Shown: positions 37,410 through 46,970, numbered from the stretch's first letter. The stretch is 64,000 nt of DNA from an uncultured Duncaniella sp. (GCA_958352885.1 CATWQI010000001.1:310001-374000), one strand, 5' to 3'. Notes: a model not told the origin generated them from the letters alone. Translations and numbers: made by a program.

Positions 37410-39938
37410 ATGGTTTCTAAGGTAAATTTTATTTCATTGGTCTGCCTCGCCTTAATCGGCGTGGCAGCCAATTTTTCAATATCCGCAAAGGACAGCCGCA
37501 GCATAGACTTCAATGACGGATGGAGATTTGCCCTTACTGACGGGAGCGAAATAGCCGCCATGGATTTTGACGACTCGGGATGGCGTAACCTAAATCTCCC
37601 GCATGACTGGGCAATCGAAGGAGACTTCAGCGAGAAGAATCCATCAGGCACAGGTGGTGGCGCACTCCCCGGTGGTGTAGGATGGTACCGCAAAAACTTT
37701 ACACTCACGCCTCAACAACAAGACAAAGAGATTTTCATCGACTTTGACGGTGCCTATATGAACTCAACCGTTTATATAAACGGACATAAATTGGGCACAC
37801 GCCCCTACGGATATGCATCATTCAGCTATGACATAACACCCTACATCAATAAAGAGGGAGAAAATGTGATAGCCGTACGTGTTGACAATGCGGAACAACC
37901 GAATTCTCGATGGTACAGCGGATGCGGCATTTACAGAAATGTCTGGATGCGTGCGCTCAATACTGTACACATCCCGCTGTGGGGACAACATATAACCACT
38001 GATGTAACGGACAAATCTGCTAAAATCAACATAAGCACCGACATTGAAAACAAATCCGGCAAACCGGCTAAAGTTAGTGTATATTCAGTACTAATTGACC
38101 GGAACGGCAAAGAGATAGCACAAACAGACACCGAGACTATCAAACTGACTAAAAAACGCAACCGGGTGATGACCAATGGTTCAATCCTGACAGAAAAGCC
38201 ACATCTGTGGAGTCCGGATGACCCATATCTGTACAGTATAGTTACCTATGTGACAGATCCAAAGACCGGAGAAGAGATTGACCGCTACATAACCCCTATC
38301 GGCTTACGCTACTTTAATTTTGACGCAGAAAAAGGATTCTCTCTCAATGGCAAGCCAATGAAAATCAAAGGCGTGTGCATGCATCACGATCTTGGAGCAT
38401 TAGGGGCTGCCGTCAACACCAGAGGAATTGAGCGCCAGCTTGAAATACTCAAAGAAATGGGAGTAAACGCCTACCGGGCTTCGCACAATCCGCCGGCTCC
38501 GGAAGTGCTCGACCTTTGTGACCGTATGGGTATAATGGTAATGGACGAAACCTTTGACATGTGGCGCAAGAAAAAAACCTCGCATGACTATGCGCGTTAT
38601 TTCCCGGAATGGCATGAACGCGACCTCACCGACCTCGTGCGCCGTGACCGTAACCATCCGTCAGTAATAATGTGGAGCATCGGCAATGAGGTACTTGAGC
38701 AGTGGAGCGACGCCAAAGCCGACACCCTCTCCCTTGAACAAGCCAATCTGATACTCAATTTCGGACATGGAAAAGAGATGCTCGCCGCCGAAGGGGATGA
38801 GATGAGCGTGAACTCGCTGCTCACCAGAAAGCTTGCCGATATGGTACGTGACCTCGACCCGCAACGTCCTGTGACAGCAGGGTGCAATGAGCCTGACCCC
38901 GGCAACCATCTCTTCCGCTCGGGGGCACTCGACATAATCGGCTACAATTATCATGACGACTGGTTCGATTCGATACCAAAGTGGTTCACCGGTAAACCGT
39001 TCATCATCACCGAGAGTGTTTCTGCCCTCCAGACACGAGGTTATTACCGCATGCCATCGGACTCTATGTATATCTGGCCAAAACGCTGGGATGTGCCGTT
39101 TTACGATGAGACATTCTCATGTTCATCCTACGATAACTGCCACGTTCCCTGGGGAAACACCCACGAGGGAACCCTCCGCCACATGGATGAAAAGGATTAT
39201 ATCTCCGGCGAATTTATCTGGACCGGGTTCGATTATCTTGGCGAACCCACCCCATTCGGATGGCCAGCGCGAAGCTCCTATTTCGGCATAGTAGACCTTG
39301 CCGGCATACCTAAGGATGTATATTACATGTATCAATCCCAGTGGAGACCGGACAAGAACGTATTGCACCTATTCCCGCATTGGAACTGGGAGGACGGACA
39401 GGAAATAGACCTCTGGGCATACTATAACAATGCCGATGAGGTGGAACTGTTTGTCAACGGTGAGTCCAAAGGCGTCCGCGCCAAAAAGGACGGGGATTAT
39501 CATGTATCATGGCGACTGAATTTTGAACCTGGCACAGTCAAGGCGGTAAGCCGCCGCAACGGTGAAATCATAGCGACAAAGGAGATCCACACCGCCTCCG
39601 AGCCTTATGCCATACGTCTTACCCCCGACAGACATGAAATAAAAGCTGATGGCAAAGACCTCAGCTATATCCTGGTGGAAATCATCGACAAGGACGGCAA
39701 TCTCTGCCCATTGGCTGAGAATCAGGTTTATTTCAATGCCACAGGAGCCGGCTTCAACGCCGGTGTCGACAATGGATCTCCCATTTCGCTCGAACGGTTC
39801 AAAGATGACAAGCGCAAAGCTTTCTATGGCAAGGCGATGCTGATAGTCCGTAACGACAACACAGAAGGACCTGTGACAATAACAGCGACATCTGAAGGGC
39901 TCAAACCTTACACCACTACTATTAATGCCAACAGATAA
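37410..39938 (+). CDS. GH2 beta-galactosidase
   Basis: An 842-residue enzyme exported by a signal peptide (cleavage near SISAKD). Jelly-roll sugar-binding domain about 28-200, Ig-like domain about 200-300, catalytic barrel about 305-610, then C-terminal Ig-like domains including a Big-type segment (IKADGKDLSYI). The acid/base is Glu427 in WSIGNEVLEQ and the nucleophile is Glu535 in IITESVSAL. In this locus it would remove the beta-1,2-galactose that caps xyloglucan side chains, exposing xylose for the GH31 enzyme. It is separated by 17 bp from GH31 and 37 bp from GH3. Confidence 0.92.
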   Translation: MVSKVNFISLVCLALIGVAANFSISAKDSRSIDFNDGWRFALTDGSEIAAMDFDDSGWRNLNLPHDWAIEGDFSEKNPSGTGGGALPGGVGWYRKNFTLTPQQQDKEIFIDFDGAYMNSTVYINGHKLGTRPYGYASFSYDITPYINKEGENVIAVRVDNAEQPNSRWYSGCGIYRNVWMRALNTVHIPLWGQHITTDVTDKSAKINISTDIENKSGKPAKVSVYSVLIDRNGKEIAQTDTETIKLTKKRNRVMTNGSILTEKPHLWSPDDPYLYSIVTYVTDPKTGEEIDRYITPIGLRYFNFDAEKGFSLNGKPMKIKGVCMHHDLGALGAAVNTRGIERQLEILKEMGVNAYRASHNPPAPEVLDLCDRMGIMVMDETFDMWRKKKTSHDYARYFPEWHERDLTDLVRRDRNHPSVIMWSIGNEVLEQWSDAKADTLSLEQANLILNFGHGKEMLAAEGDEMSVNSLLTRKLADMVRDLDPQRPVTAGCNEPDPGNHLFRSGALDIIGYNYHDDWFDSIPKWFTGKPFIITESVSALQTRGYYRMPSDSMYIWPKRWDVPFYDETFSCSSYDNCHVPWGNTHEGTLRHMDEKDYISGEFIWTGFDYLGEPTPFGWPARSSYFGIVDLAGIPKDVYYMYQSQWRPDKNVLHLFPHWNWEDGQEIDLWAYYNNADEVELFVNGESKGVRAKKDGDYHVSWRLNFEPGTVKAVSRRNGEIIATKEIHTASEPYAIRLTPDRHEIKADGKDLSYILVEIIDKDGNLCPLAENQVYFNATGAGFNAGVDNGSPISLERFKDDKRKAFYGKAMLIVRNDNTEGPVTITATSEGLKPYTTTINANR

Positions 39939-39975
39939 CCCTTAAAATATACCTTTAAATATAATTATCACCGCA

Positions 39976-42198
39976 ATGAATATCAAATCATCAGTATTAA
40001 CACTCACACTTGCGTTCGCGGCATCCACTATTCACGCTGCCGACAAAGTGCCTGTCTATCTTGATGAGAGCCGTCCCATCGACGAGCGTGTGGAGGATGC
40101 GCTTTCACGCATGACCCTTCGTGAAAAGGTGGCCATGTGCCATGCCGAAGGTAAGTTCGCCTCACCCGGCGTGGCTCGCTTAGGTATTCCTGACTTATGG
40201 ATGAGCGATGGTCCTCACGGCGTACGTGCGGAAATAAATTGGAATGACTGGGGCTACTCCGGACGCACCAACGACTCAATCACAGCTTTTCCTGCATTGA
40301 CAGCACTCGCAGCCACATGGAATCATGACCTTTCACGGGAATATGGCAACGCTCTTGCCGAAGAGGCTCTCTACCGTGAAAAAGATGTAATGCTCGGACC
40401 CGGGGTGAACATATACCGTACCCCGCTTAACGGACGAAACTTCGAATACATGGGAGAGGACCCCTACCTTGCCGGAGAACTGGTGGTTCCCTATATTCAG
40501 GGGATGCAGAAAAACGGCGTGGCAGCCTGCGTGAAGCACTACGCCCTCAACAATCAGGAGCAATGGCGCGGACACATCGACGTGAATCTCAGCGACCGTG
40601 CTCTGTATGAAATCTACCTCCCGGCATTCAAGCGCGCAATCGAGGATGGAGGCTCATGGTCAATCATGGGTGCCTACAACAAAGTACGAGGTCAGCACGC
40701 ATGCCACAATGAACTGCTGCTCAACAAAATCCTAAAGGATGACTGGAATTTTGACGGGGTGGTAATCACTGACTGGGGAGGCGCACATGACACCAAAGAG
40801 GCAGCTCTTTACGGTCTGGACCTCGAAATGGGCTCCTACACCAACGGTCTGACATCGGAGAGCGCTTTTACCACCGACGACTACTATCTTGCCAACCCCT
40901 ATCTCGCCATGCTGGAAAAAGGAGAAGTGCCTATGTCCACCGTAGATGATAAAGTACGCCGCCTGCTACGCCTGAACTTCCGCACTGCCATGAACCGACA
41001 CAAACCATTCGGTTCTGTTGCCACTCCCGAACACTATGCAGTGGCAGAAGCAATAGGCAACGAAGCTATTGTGCTGCTAAAAAACTCTCCCGTATCAAAA
41101 AAAGGCGCTCCCCTACTCCCCATTCGTGCTGATAAATACAGTTCTATTCTTGTGGTTGGCGACAATGCCACCCGTAATCTGATGGCAGGAGGTGGCTCAA
41201 GCGAACTTAAGCCGAAGGACATAGTGTCGCCACTTGCCGGACTTGAAGCTATCTACGGAGACAAAATTAAATATGCACAAGGTTATGTGGCAGGACGCCC
41301 GATGTACGGTCATGCCGATGTTATTCCCACTGCTACGATTGACTCGCTCCGCACCGAGGCTGTAAACATGGCAAAGGAAGCCGGACTTGTGATTTTCATC
41401 GGAGGTCTGAACAAAAACCATTTCCAGGACTGTGAAGGCGGGGACCGTCAGGAATATGCCCTCCCGTTCGGTCAGCCCGAACTCATCAGCGAGCTTCAGG
41501 CTGCCAATCCCAACCTTGTAGTTGTGCTTCTGACCGGCAATGCTGTCGAGATGCCCTGGGCGTCAAAGGTTCCTGCTATTGTTGAAGGCTGGTATCTCGG
41601 CTCAATGGCAGGGAAATCCATTGCCGGTGTGCTCAGCGGCAATGTGAATCCGTCTGGCAAACTGCCATTCTCAATTCCAGTGCGCCTCGAAGACAATGCG
41701 GCACATCATTTTGGCGAGATTTCCTACCCCGGTGACTCCATACGCCAAGAATACCTTGAAGACATCCTCGTCGGCTACCGCTGGCACGACACAAAGAAAA
41801 TACCCGCTCTCTATCCGTTCGGACACGGTCTAAGCTATACAACCTTCGCATATGGCAAACCACAGGCGTCTGCAAAGACCATCGCTGACGGTGAAAACCT
41901 TACTATCACCATCCCGGTTAAAAACACAGGTAGCGTGGAAGGCAAAGAAACCGTGCAGCTCTACATTGGCGACGATGTGGCATCCGTAATCCGTCCCCTC
42001 AAAGAGCTGAAAGGTTTCAGGAAAATAACTCTAACTCCCGGAGAAGAAGAGACCATCTCTTTCACGGTGACACCTGATGACCTGAAATTCTATGACGATA
42101 AGACTTCGTCATGGAAATCCGAACCCGGAAAATTCCGCGCTTATATCGGCTCATCGTCGACCGATATCCGCGCCATAGTCCCGTTCGAACTCAAATAA
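39976..42198 (+). CDS. GH3 beta-glucosidase
   Basis: A 740-residue exported enzyme (signal peptide ending IHAAD). The N-terminal GH3 barrel (about 30-330) has SDGPHGVR, KHYALNNQE and the nucleophile Asp266 in VITDWGGAHD. The alpha/beta sandwich (about 355-610) and a C-terminal FnIII-like domain (about 640-735; NTGSVEGKETVQLYI) complete the usual three-domain form. It would hydrolyse the glucan backbone oligosaccharides from the non-reducing end after removal of xylose and galactose. Last gene of the plus arm, with a terminator about 100 bp downstream. Confidence 0.93.
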   Translation: MNIKSSVLTLTLAFAASTIHAADKVPVYLDESRPIDERVEDALSRMTLREKVAMCHAEGKFASPGVARLGIPDLWMSDGPHGVRAEINWNDWGYSGRTNDSITAFPALTALAATWNHDLSREYGNALAEEALYREKDVMLGPGVNIYRTPLNGRNFEYMGEDPYLAGELVVPYIQGMQKNGVAACVKHYALNNQEQWRGHIDVNLSDRALYEIYLPAFKRAIEDGGSWSIMGAYNKVRGQHACHNELLLNKILKDDWNFDGVVITDWGGAHDTKEAALYGLDLEMGSYTNGLTSESAFTTDDYYLANPYLAMLEKGEVPMSTVDDKVRRLLRLNFRTAMNRHKPFGSVATPEHYAVAEAIGNEAIVLLKNSPVSKKGAPLLPIRADKYSSILVVGDNATRNLMAGGGSSELKPKDIVSPLAGLEAIYGDKIKYAQGYVAGRPMYGHADVIPTATIDSLRTEAVNMAKEAGLVIFIGGLNKNHFQDCEGGDRQEYALPFGQPELISELQAANPNLVVVLLTGNAVEMPWASKVPAIVEGWYLGSMAGKSIAGVLSGNVNPSGKLPFSIPVRLEDNAAHHFGEISYPGDSIRQEYLEDILVGYRWHDTKKIPALYPFGHGLSYTTFAYGKPQASAKTIADGENLTITIPVKNTGSVEGKETVQLYIGDDVASVIRPLKELKGFRKITLTPGEEETISFTVTPDDLKFYDDKTSSWKSEPGKFRAYIGSSSTDIRAIVPFELK

Positions 42199-42298
42199 TA
42201 TAGCATAAATAACCCAACTTTAACATAGATCACATATATTATATTACACTACGTACTCTCCCTATCCCAAATCGTTTTTTAACCTGACTTTACTTTGA

Positions 42299-42335
42299 AA
42301 GAATGGGTCTCCGGAAATCGGAAACCCATTCTTTT
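42299..42335 (+). terminator. Terminator of the GH31-GH2-GH3 operon
   Basis: AAGAATGGGT (42299-42308) pairs with ACCCATTCTT (42324-42333), followed by TT. Confidence 0.8.
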
Positions 42336-42415
42336 AGTATATGGACTACTCATAATAATAGCCCTGTAAACTTGGTTTTTACATTCGCCTTTATCACCTC
42401 TAAACTTATCCATCC

Positions 42416-42943
42416 CTATTGCAACGGCTTCACAATCCGATTTCCAGCCCGATTCTTCAACGTAAGAGCCACAAAAAGCCCGGATGCCTCTGCAGAATAG
42501 CTTATAAAATATCGCTCCTCGCCCATAAAGTCGAGCACAAACGAAGCCGTGTCAATCATCTCATCCACAGGATTGCCTTCAACAATCCGCTCCTTGATTA
42601 GCACATCGAAGCCCCTTACTGTAATAGCGAGACTGACCGCTCCGGACACAGTCACACCCTCCACTCCGTACCGACGAAGTACTACAGAGCCATTCTCATT
42701 GCAAATAAGCTCAATCACTTTTCCCGGATTCCGGTCGCTCTTCACAAGTACACCGGGCAATAATATCTGACGCGCAGGACCTTCATCGCCCCTACGGGCA
42801 GAAAAGGCAATCACCGCCGCGGCAACCACCGCTGCTATCACATAGAACTCCACCGAGCCAACCGCTATCAGAGCCGGCAGTATAACTAAAATCTGCATCA
42901 TATTCACAAATATAGCACCCTTTTCCCTAACTTGCAACTTCAA
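42416..42943 (-). CDS. Small membrane-anchored protein of unknown function
   Basis: Up to 175 residues. Two closely spaced hydrophobic segments (about 15-35 and 37-50) precede a basic RRGDEGPARQ stretch and a soluble beta-rich domain. That arrangement resembles small bacterial PH-like membrane proteins, but I do not recognise a family. The start is uncertain: Met15-Met16 at 42901 gives a cleaner membrane protein, and a TATATTTG element (42914-42907) with GTTG 20 bp upstream lies just before it, so the mRNA could start almost at that codon. It stands alone, convergent with the GH3 gene. Confidence 0.5.
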   Translation of the reverse strand: MKLQVREKGAIFVNMMQILVILPALIAVGSVEFYVIAAVVAAAVIAFSARRGDEGPARQILLPGVLVKSDRNPGKVIELICNENGSVVLRRYGVEGVTVSGAVSLAITVRGFDVLIKERIVEGNPVDEMIDTASFVLDFMGEERYFISYSAEASGLFVALTLKNRAGNRIVKPLQ

Positions 42944-43065
42944 GACCTAAATATCACACACAATCCTCCCATCCTTAAAAACAGCGTACCATGCTGGAGT
43001 GTTAATAATATAAACCGGATGCTAACGCATCTGACTGACAACATCTAACTCAACTATTTATCATT

Positions 43066-44415
43066 ATGATACTTACATCCATAATCCCCACACACAAAGT
43101 GGCACAATGGCTGCTCGTGCATATTCACCGTATGCTCGACTATATAGGGCTTGAAAAGGACAAAGGCGCTGAAGACGTGATATATATCATCATCATCGTA
43201 TTCATGGCCCTCCTGCTCGGCTGGCTGGCAAGGCATCTGATACTTTACTGCGCACGAAAAATCATGATACTGCGCAACAACGAACTTGCACAGGAACTTA
43301 TGGAGAATCATGTACTTATTCGCTGCAGCCACGTCATCCCACCTCTTGTACTACTCGCTCTTCTACCGTTCGCCTTTACCTCTGCATCATCGATAAATGT
43401 AATCATCTACAAATGCCTGTTGCTTTACACCTGCGTTGTAGTATGTATGGCAGTAAGCAAGATAGCACACTTCATCTGGTTCCGTTTTGACGAGAAACGA
43501 AACACCCGAAACCTCCCACTCAAAGGAATTATGGACACTGTGGTCGGCATCCTATGGGTAATCACGCTTATTATCTGCGTGTCAATCATCGTAGACAAAT
43601 CACCGGTAGCGTTACTTACCGGACTTGGAGCATTTGCGGCTGTGCTGATGTTGGTATTTAAAGACAGTATTCTCGGTCTGGTCGCCGGACTCCAGCTGTC
43701 ACAGAATGACATGCTACGTGTAGGGGATTGGATAGTAGTGCCATCCACCCTTGCCAACGGAATAGTAATAGACGTATCGCTCACATCTGTCAAGGTACAG
43801 AACTTTGACAACACTATAATAACTCTTCCGCCCTACTCTCTCATATCATCTTCATTCCAAAACTGGCGCGGGATGCAGGCAAGCGGTTGCCGACGCATAG
43901 CACGTGAATTAATCATTGACTCCGACACTATAGTGACAGCGACTCCTGATATGATTGACAGTATCTGTAATAAATTCCCGATTATCAAATCATACGTCTC
44001 CAAAATCAAAGCAAACGGAGGCAAACCGCATTACGACCCAGGATTAGCCGTTGTCAACGGCTCCGTGGAGACCAATCTCGGTCTGTTCCGTGCATACATG
44101 TGCCAGTGGTTGCTTAACAATCCCGCCATTTCGTCCGAACAGCAGATACTCGTACGTGTCATGGTTCCGACCGGCGAAGGTATTCCGCTTCAGGTCTACT
44201 GCTTTACAAATACCACAAAATGGACCGCATATGAGGCAATCCAGAGTGCTGTTATCGAACATGTCATAGCTGTTGCGCCACAGTTTGGACTGAGTCTCTT
44301 CAACGACCCGTCAGGCACTGATGTGACACAAGTCAAACTTACGGAGGATATCGTGGAATCAAAAGATATCAACCGGTCATCCAAACTGTCCGAACCGGAG
44401 CAGCCGGCTTCATGA
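43066..44415 (+). CDS. MscS-family mechanosensitive channel (YbdG-like)
   Basis: A 449-residue inner-membrane protein with five predicted helices (near 40-63, 85-105, 110-130, 147-167 and 172-205). The last is the pore helix GLGAFAAVLMLVFKDSILGLVAGLQL. The MscS beta-domain follows (about 215-260; VGDWIVVPS, VDVSLTSVKVQNFDN-like, TLPPYSLIS), then a cytoplasmic alpha/beta domain. Length and the extended cytoplasmic part match the YbdG/MscM branch rather than small MscS. It would open under membrane tension on osmotic downshock. No operon partner. Confidence 0.88.
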   Translation: MILTSIIPTHKVAQWLLVHIHRMLDYIGLEKDKGAEDVIYIIIIVFMALLLGWLARHLILYCARKIMILRNNELAQELMENHVLIRCSHVIPPLVLLALLPFAFTSASSINVIIYKCLLLYTCVVVCMAVSKIAHFIWFRFDEKRNTRNLPLKGIMDTVVGILWVITLIICVSIIVDKSPVALLTGLGAFAAVLMLVFKDSILGLVAGLQLSQNDMLRVGDWIVVPSTLANGIVIDVSLTSVKVQNFDNTIITLPPYSLISSSFQNWRGMQASGCRRIARELIIDSDTIVTATPDMIDSICNKFPIIKSYVSKIKANGGKPHYDPGLAVVNGSVETNLGLFRAYMCQWLLNNPAISSEQQILVRVMVPTGEGIPLQVYCFTNTTKWTAYEAIQSAVIEHVIAVAPQFGLSLFNDPSGTDVTQVKLTEDIVESKDINRSSKLSEPEQPAS

Positions 44416-44490
44416 CAGACACAAAACTAAAAAAATGCCGCCCTCCCTCCCTTAATAAACCTACCCTAGTTTATTACACTTACCTAACAT

Positions 44491-44553
44491 AAAAAAGCTC
44501 CTCCTCACGGAGTCACGTTATCGTCATCAGCGATGTGAGGCATGTAGCTTTTT
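44491..44553 (+). terminator. Possible terminator after the MscS-type gene
   Basis: AAAAAGCT near 44492 and AGCTTTTT (44546-44553) enclose a loop containing a second CCTCAC/GTGAGG stem. It overlaps the 3' end of the convergent small gene. Confidence 0.45.
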
Positions 44554-44919
44554 GCCACGTGCCACATCGCACTTTATTGTTACGGTATCGGGACGGAGCG
44601 CATCAATAAATATAATCGCAGGAATTGTATCCAAATCTACCTTCCGGCTCTCAAGACGCTCCATTACCATATTACGACGGAAACTGCTCTTAATAGACGA
44701 GGCATTATTGTTTTGCATCAATACCTTTGAGTGGCGTGCTGCTAAACTGTCAGACAACTGCTTGCGAACCATCCTGTTTAAATTCAATTCCGACAGGAGC
44801 ACCGCATCGTCCTGGTTATAGCATATACCGTCTACATCAACCTGGGCAAAAACGCCTGTTGGAATAGCCATAGCTCCCATTACAACGAGAAGCAAAGCCT
44901 TACTGATATGCGGAAACAT
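44527..44919 (-). CDS. Small exported protein of unknown function
   Basis: The open frame extends back to 45000 (157 residues), but the Met at 44919 begins an ideal signal peptide: MFPHISKALLLVV, a hydrophobic core, then GVFAQ as the cleavage site. I therefore prefer the 130-residue form. The mature part is short, charged and without recognisable family (ESRKVDLDTIPAIIFIDALRPDTVTIK). A good promoter lies about 190 bp upstream, flanked by repeated motifs. Function unknown; secreted or periplasmic. Confidence 0.55.
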   Translation of the reverse strand: MFPHISKALLLVVMGAMAIPTGVFAQVDVDGICYNQDDAVLLSELNLNRMVRKQLSDSLAARHSKVLMQNNNASSIKSSFRRNMVMERLESRKVDLDTIPAIIFIDALRPDTVTIKCDVARGKKLHASHR

Positions 44920-45116
44920 GTGGCTTAATTTAAATTTTGAAGCCGAAAACAGTTCTTTTTCCGCATAATTTCCAAAACAATCTCTAAAATTAACATTCAT
45001 AGTTAATTGCGTGATAATCTTCTTGCCTGCAAAAACGGCAAAATCTTAAATTTTTACTATTGTGAGAAAAAGGTTATTATACCTCGAAAAGTTACTATTT
45101 ATCCCAAAAATTTGCG

Positions 45117-45148
45117 CAAAATTAATACTTTTCTATGAAATATCCAAA
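45117..45148 (-). promoter_or_regulatory. Promoter of the small exported-protein gene
   Basis: Minus strand: TTTG (45148-45145), a 20-bp gap, then TAATTTTG (45124-45117). Confidence 0.65.
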
Positions 45149-45250
45149 AAAAGTTATTAACATCATCGAAAAGTTATTAACACAGCCATACAAATACGAT
45201 CTAACAAACTAATTTCTAACCATATACTTGTAAATAACTTTAATATAACA

Positions 45251-45310
45251 ATGGGGTGTATCACAATTTTATCAACACACATACGAAGTGTGATTGTGAT
45301 ACATCCCCAT
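45251..45310 (-). terminator. Long hairpin after the adenylation-domain gene
   Basis: ATGGGGTGTATCACAAT (45251-45267) pairs with ATTGTGATACATCCCCAT (45293-45310) with one bulged base. An inner CACAC/GTGTG stem extends it. There is no clear T-run, so termination is likely but not certain. Confidence 0.5.
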
Positions 45311-45334
45311 TATCAGAGGAGAAATAAAACATAT

Positions 45335-46870
45335 TTATCCAATCTTTCCTAATGTACCGTCCTTGAGTACTACGGGGAGTGCCTGATGATTGACCTGCCC
45401 TGCAGCATTGACTGGTAATTTCTTCAACAGCACGAAAAATTCCGGTATCATATATGCCGGGAGATACTGTGCCATCTTGTTCTTCACCCATGAAAGGCGG
45501 AACGAACGGGTGGCAGGAACAACATAGGCCACCAGATATGCGGCTCCTTGTTCATCAACATAGTGTACCACAGCGCAGTCAGATACCTCATCGGATGTGC
45601 GCATGGCTCGCTCGACCTCACCTGTCACAACCCGCTTCCCAAGGATATTAACCTCAGAGTCCTTGCGACGTATATAACTGTAATTGCCGTCAACCAGCTT
45701 ACAACCCACATCTCCGGTACGGAAAACACGGCGCCCGTCATCAATGCACGCAAACGGATGTTGGTCATTACGATGGTCACCTATATAGCATTCGGCAAGT
45801 CCGTCGCCAACGAGACATATCTCACCTTCCGAACCATCGCTCACCGGCTGTAGTTCATCATCAAGAATCAGTATGTCAGTCGAGCCAATCGGTTTTCCGA
45901 TAGGATAATTACCATCGGCGAGATGATATCCTTCATTGCAACAATAACTTGTGACATCAGCCGTACCTTCAGCAGGCCCATAGGTATTATAGACCGGCAC
46001 CTGCTCAAGCAGATGCTCAATAGATGCCGCCGGAAGCACGTCACCGCTGCTGATCAGCAGACGCACCGTCTGGGGAAGAGCAGGCACCTTGTCAAGTTCC
46101 ATAAGCAGATAGGGGAAACCGCTCACTATGCTGACATACCATTCATCTATAAACTTAAGCAGAGCATCGACATCATTACGCGTTGCTGCAGAGGGAACGG
46201 CAAGAGTCGCACCGTTGAGCAATGTGCCAAACACCTCCTCCACGAATATATTCATCACACATGCTGAATACTGGAGCATCACATCATCACCACTAATATT
46301 AAAATTATTTCTGAATGATTCTGCAAAATTAAGCACCTGGCGGTTGCCAACTGACACTCCGAGAGGATAGCCTGTAGCGCTGGAGGTATACATGATATAT
46401 GCGGTGCGGTCAGCCCGGCTTCGGTCCGGAAGCGGATGCAATGCCGGGTCTATATGTATTTCCCGACCTATGATAAGCTGCTTGAAGTCATATAGACGAT
46501 TTGCGTATGCATCCTGTGTGATTACGAAATCTATACCGCATTCCACGAGAAAATTGACAGTTCGACCAGGAGGAAAGTCCGGTTCAACGGCAACAAATGC
46601 CGCTCCTGACTTTATAACTGCCAGAATTGAAGCTATCATTTCCACACTGTGATCCATCACTATCCCTACTCTGGCAGGAATAAATGAGGGAAAACGTGAA
46701 ATAAGAGTATCGACCATGCGGTCGAGACCTGCGTAGGTAACGCATGAACGCTCGTCGATGACAGCAGGATGATCCGGGTCATTGTTGACGAGCTCCTTGA
46801 AGCGTGAGTAAATCGTCGGTTCCATTTGTAACATCCTTTTAGTTATACCCTTATAACGAAAATGCCACAA
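45335..46870 (-). CDS. Stand-alone adenylation-domain protein (NRPS/DltA-like) with degenerate core motifs
   Basis: A 511-residue ANL-superfamily protein, a single adenylation domain with no carrier or condensation domain and no such genes nearby. Overall order is normal: A3 loop near 157-174, YGPAEGT near 294, FRTGD near 385, hinge region near 400, C-terminal lid to 511. Several catalytic positions differ. The A3 loop reads TSSATGYPLGV with Leu170 where the P-loop Lys is expected. The hinge reads KDSEVNI without the usual Lys. The A10 segment reads AAGQVNHQAL with Gln492 in place of the invariant catalytic Lys. Activity in the normal adenylation reaction is doubtful. The real start may be Met16 (46825), which is preceded by AAAGGA. 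Confidence 0.8.
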   Translation of the reverse strand: MWHFRYKGITKRMLQMEPTIYSRFKELVNNDPDHPAVIDERSCVTYAGLDRMVDTLISRFPSFIPARVGIVMDHSVEMIASILAVIKSGAAFVAVEPDFPPGRTVNFLVECGIDFVITQDAYANRLYDFKQLIIGREIHIDPALHPLPDRSRADRTAYIMYTSSATGYPLGVSVGNRQVLNFAESFRNNFNISGDDVMLQYSACVMNIFVEEVFGTLLNGATLAVPSAATRNDVDALLKFIDEWYVSIVSGFPYLLMELDKVPALPQTVRLLISSGDVLPAASIEHLLEQVPVYNTYGPAEGTADVTSYCCNEGYHLADGNYPIGKPIGSTDILILDDELQPVSDGSEGEICLVGDGLAECYIGDHRNDQHPFACIDDGRRVFRTGDVGCKLVDGNYSYIRRKDSEVNILGKRVVTGEVERAMRTSDEVSDCAVVHYVDEQGAAYLVAYVVPATRSFRLSWVKNKMAQYLPAYMIPEFFVLLKKLPVNAAGQVNHQALPVVLKDGTLGKIG

Positions 46871-46939
46871 TCGGGGTTTATCGATTCTATGTTAAATTTT
46901 GACTTACGGCATAAAAATCATCGTGCCACATGACACATA

Positions 46940-46970
46940 AATGGCTGCCCTGCAAAGCAGAGCAGCCATT
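46940..46970 (-). terminator. Hairpin after valS
   Basis: AATGGCTGC (46940-46948) and GCAGCCATT (46962-46970) form a perfect 9-bp stem 50 bp beyond the valS stop. Only a weak T-rich tail follows on the minus strand. Confidence 0.5.

Larger units (their letters stand above)
44920..45334. other. AT-rich intergenic region with repeated motif and promoter
   Basis: It contains the promoter at 45117-45148 for the small exported protein and four copies of an AAAAGTTAYTA-type motif (near 45067, 45087, 45147 and 45168) on both sides of it. A long imperfect hairpin (45251-45310) follows the adenylation-domain gene. No coding frame. Confidence 0.55.

Noticed and set aside
45001..45250. AT-rich region with TTATTAACA-like words as a possible replication origin
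   Set aside because: The words differ from the DnaA box at two positions, no replication genes are near, and a promoter explains the region better.
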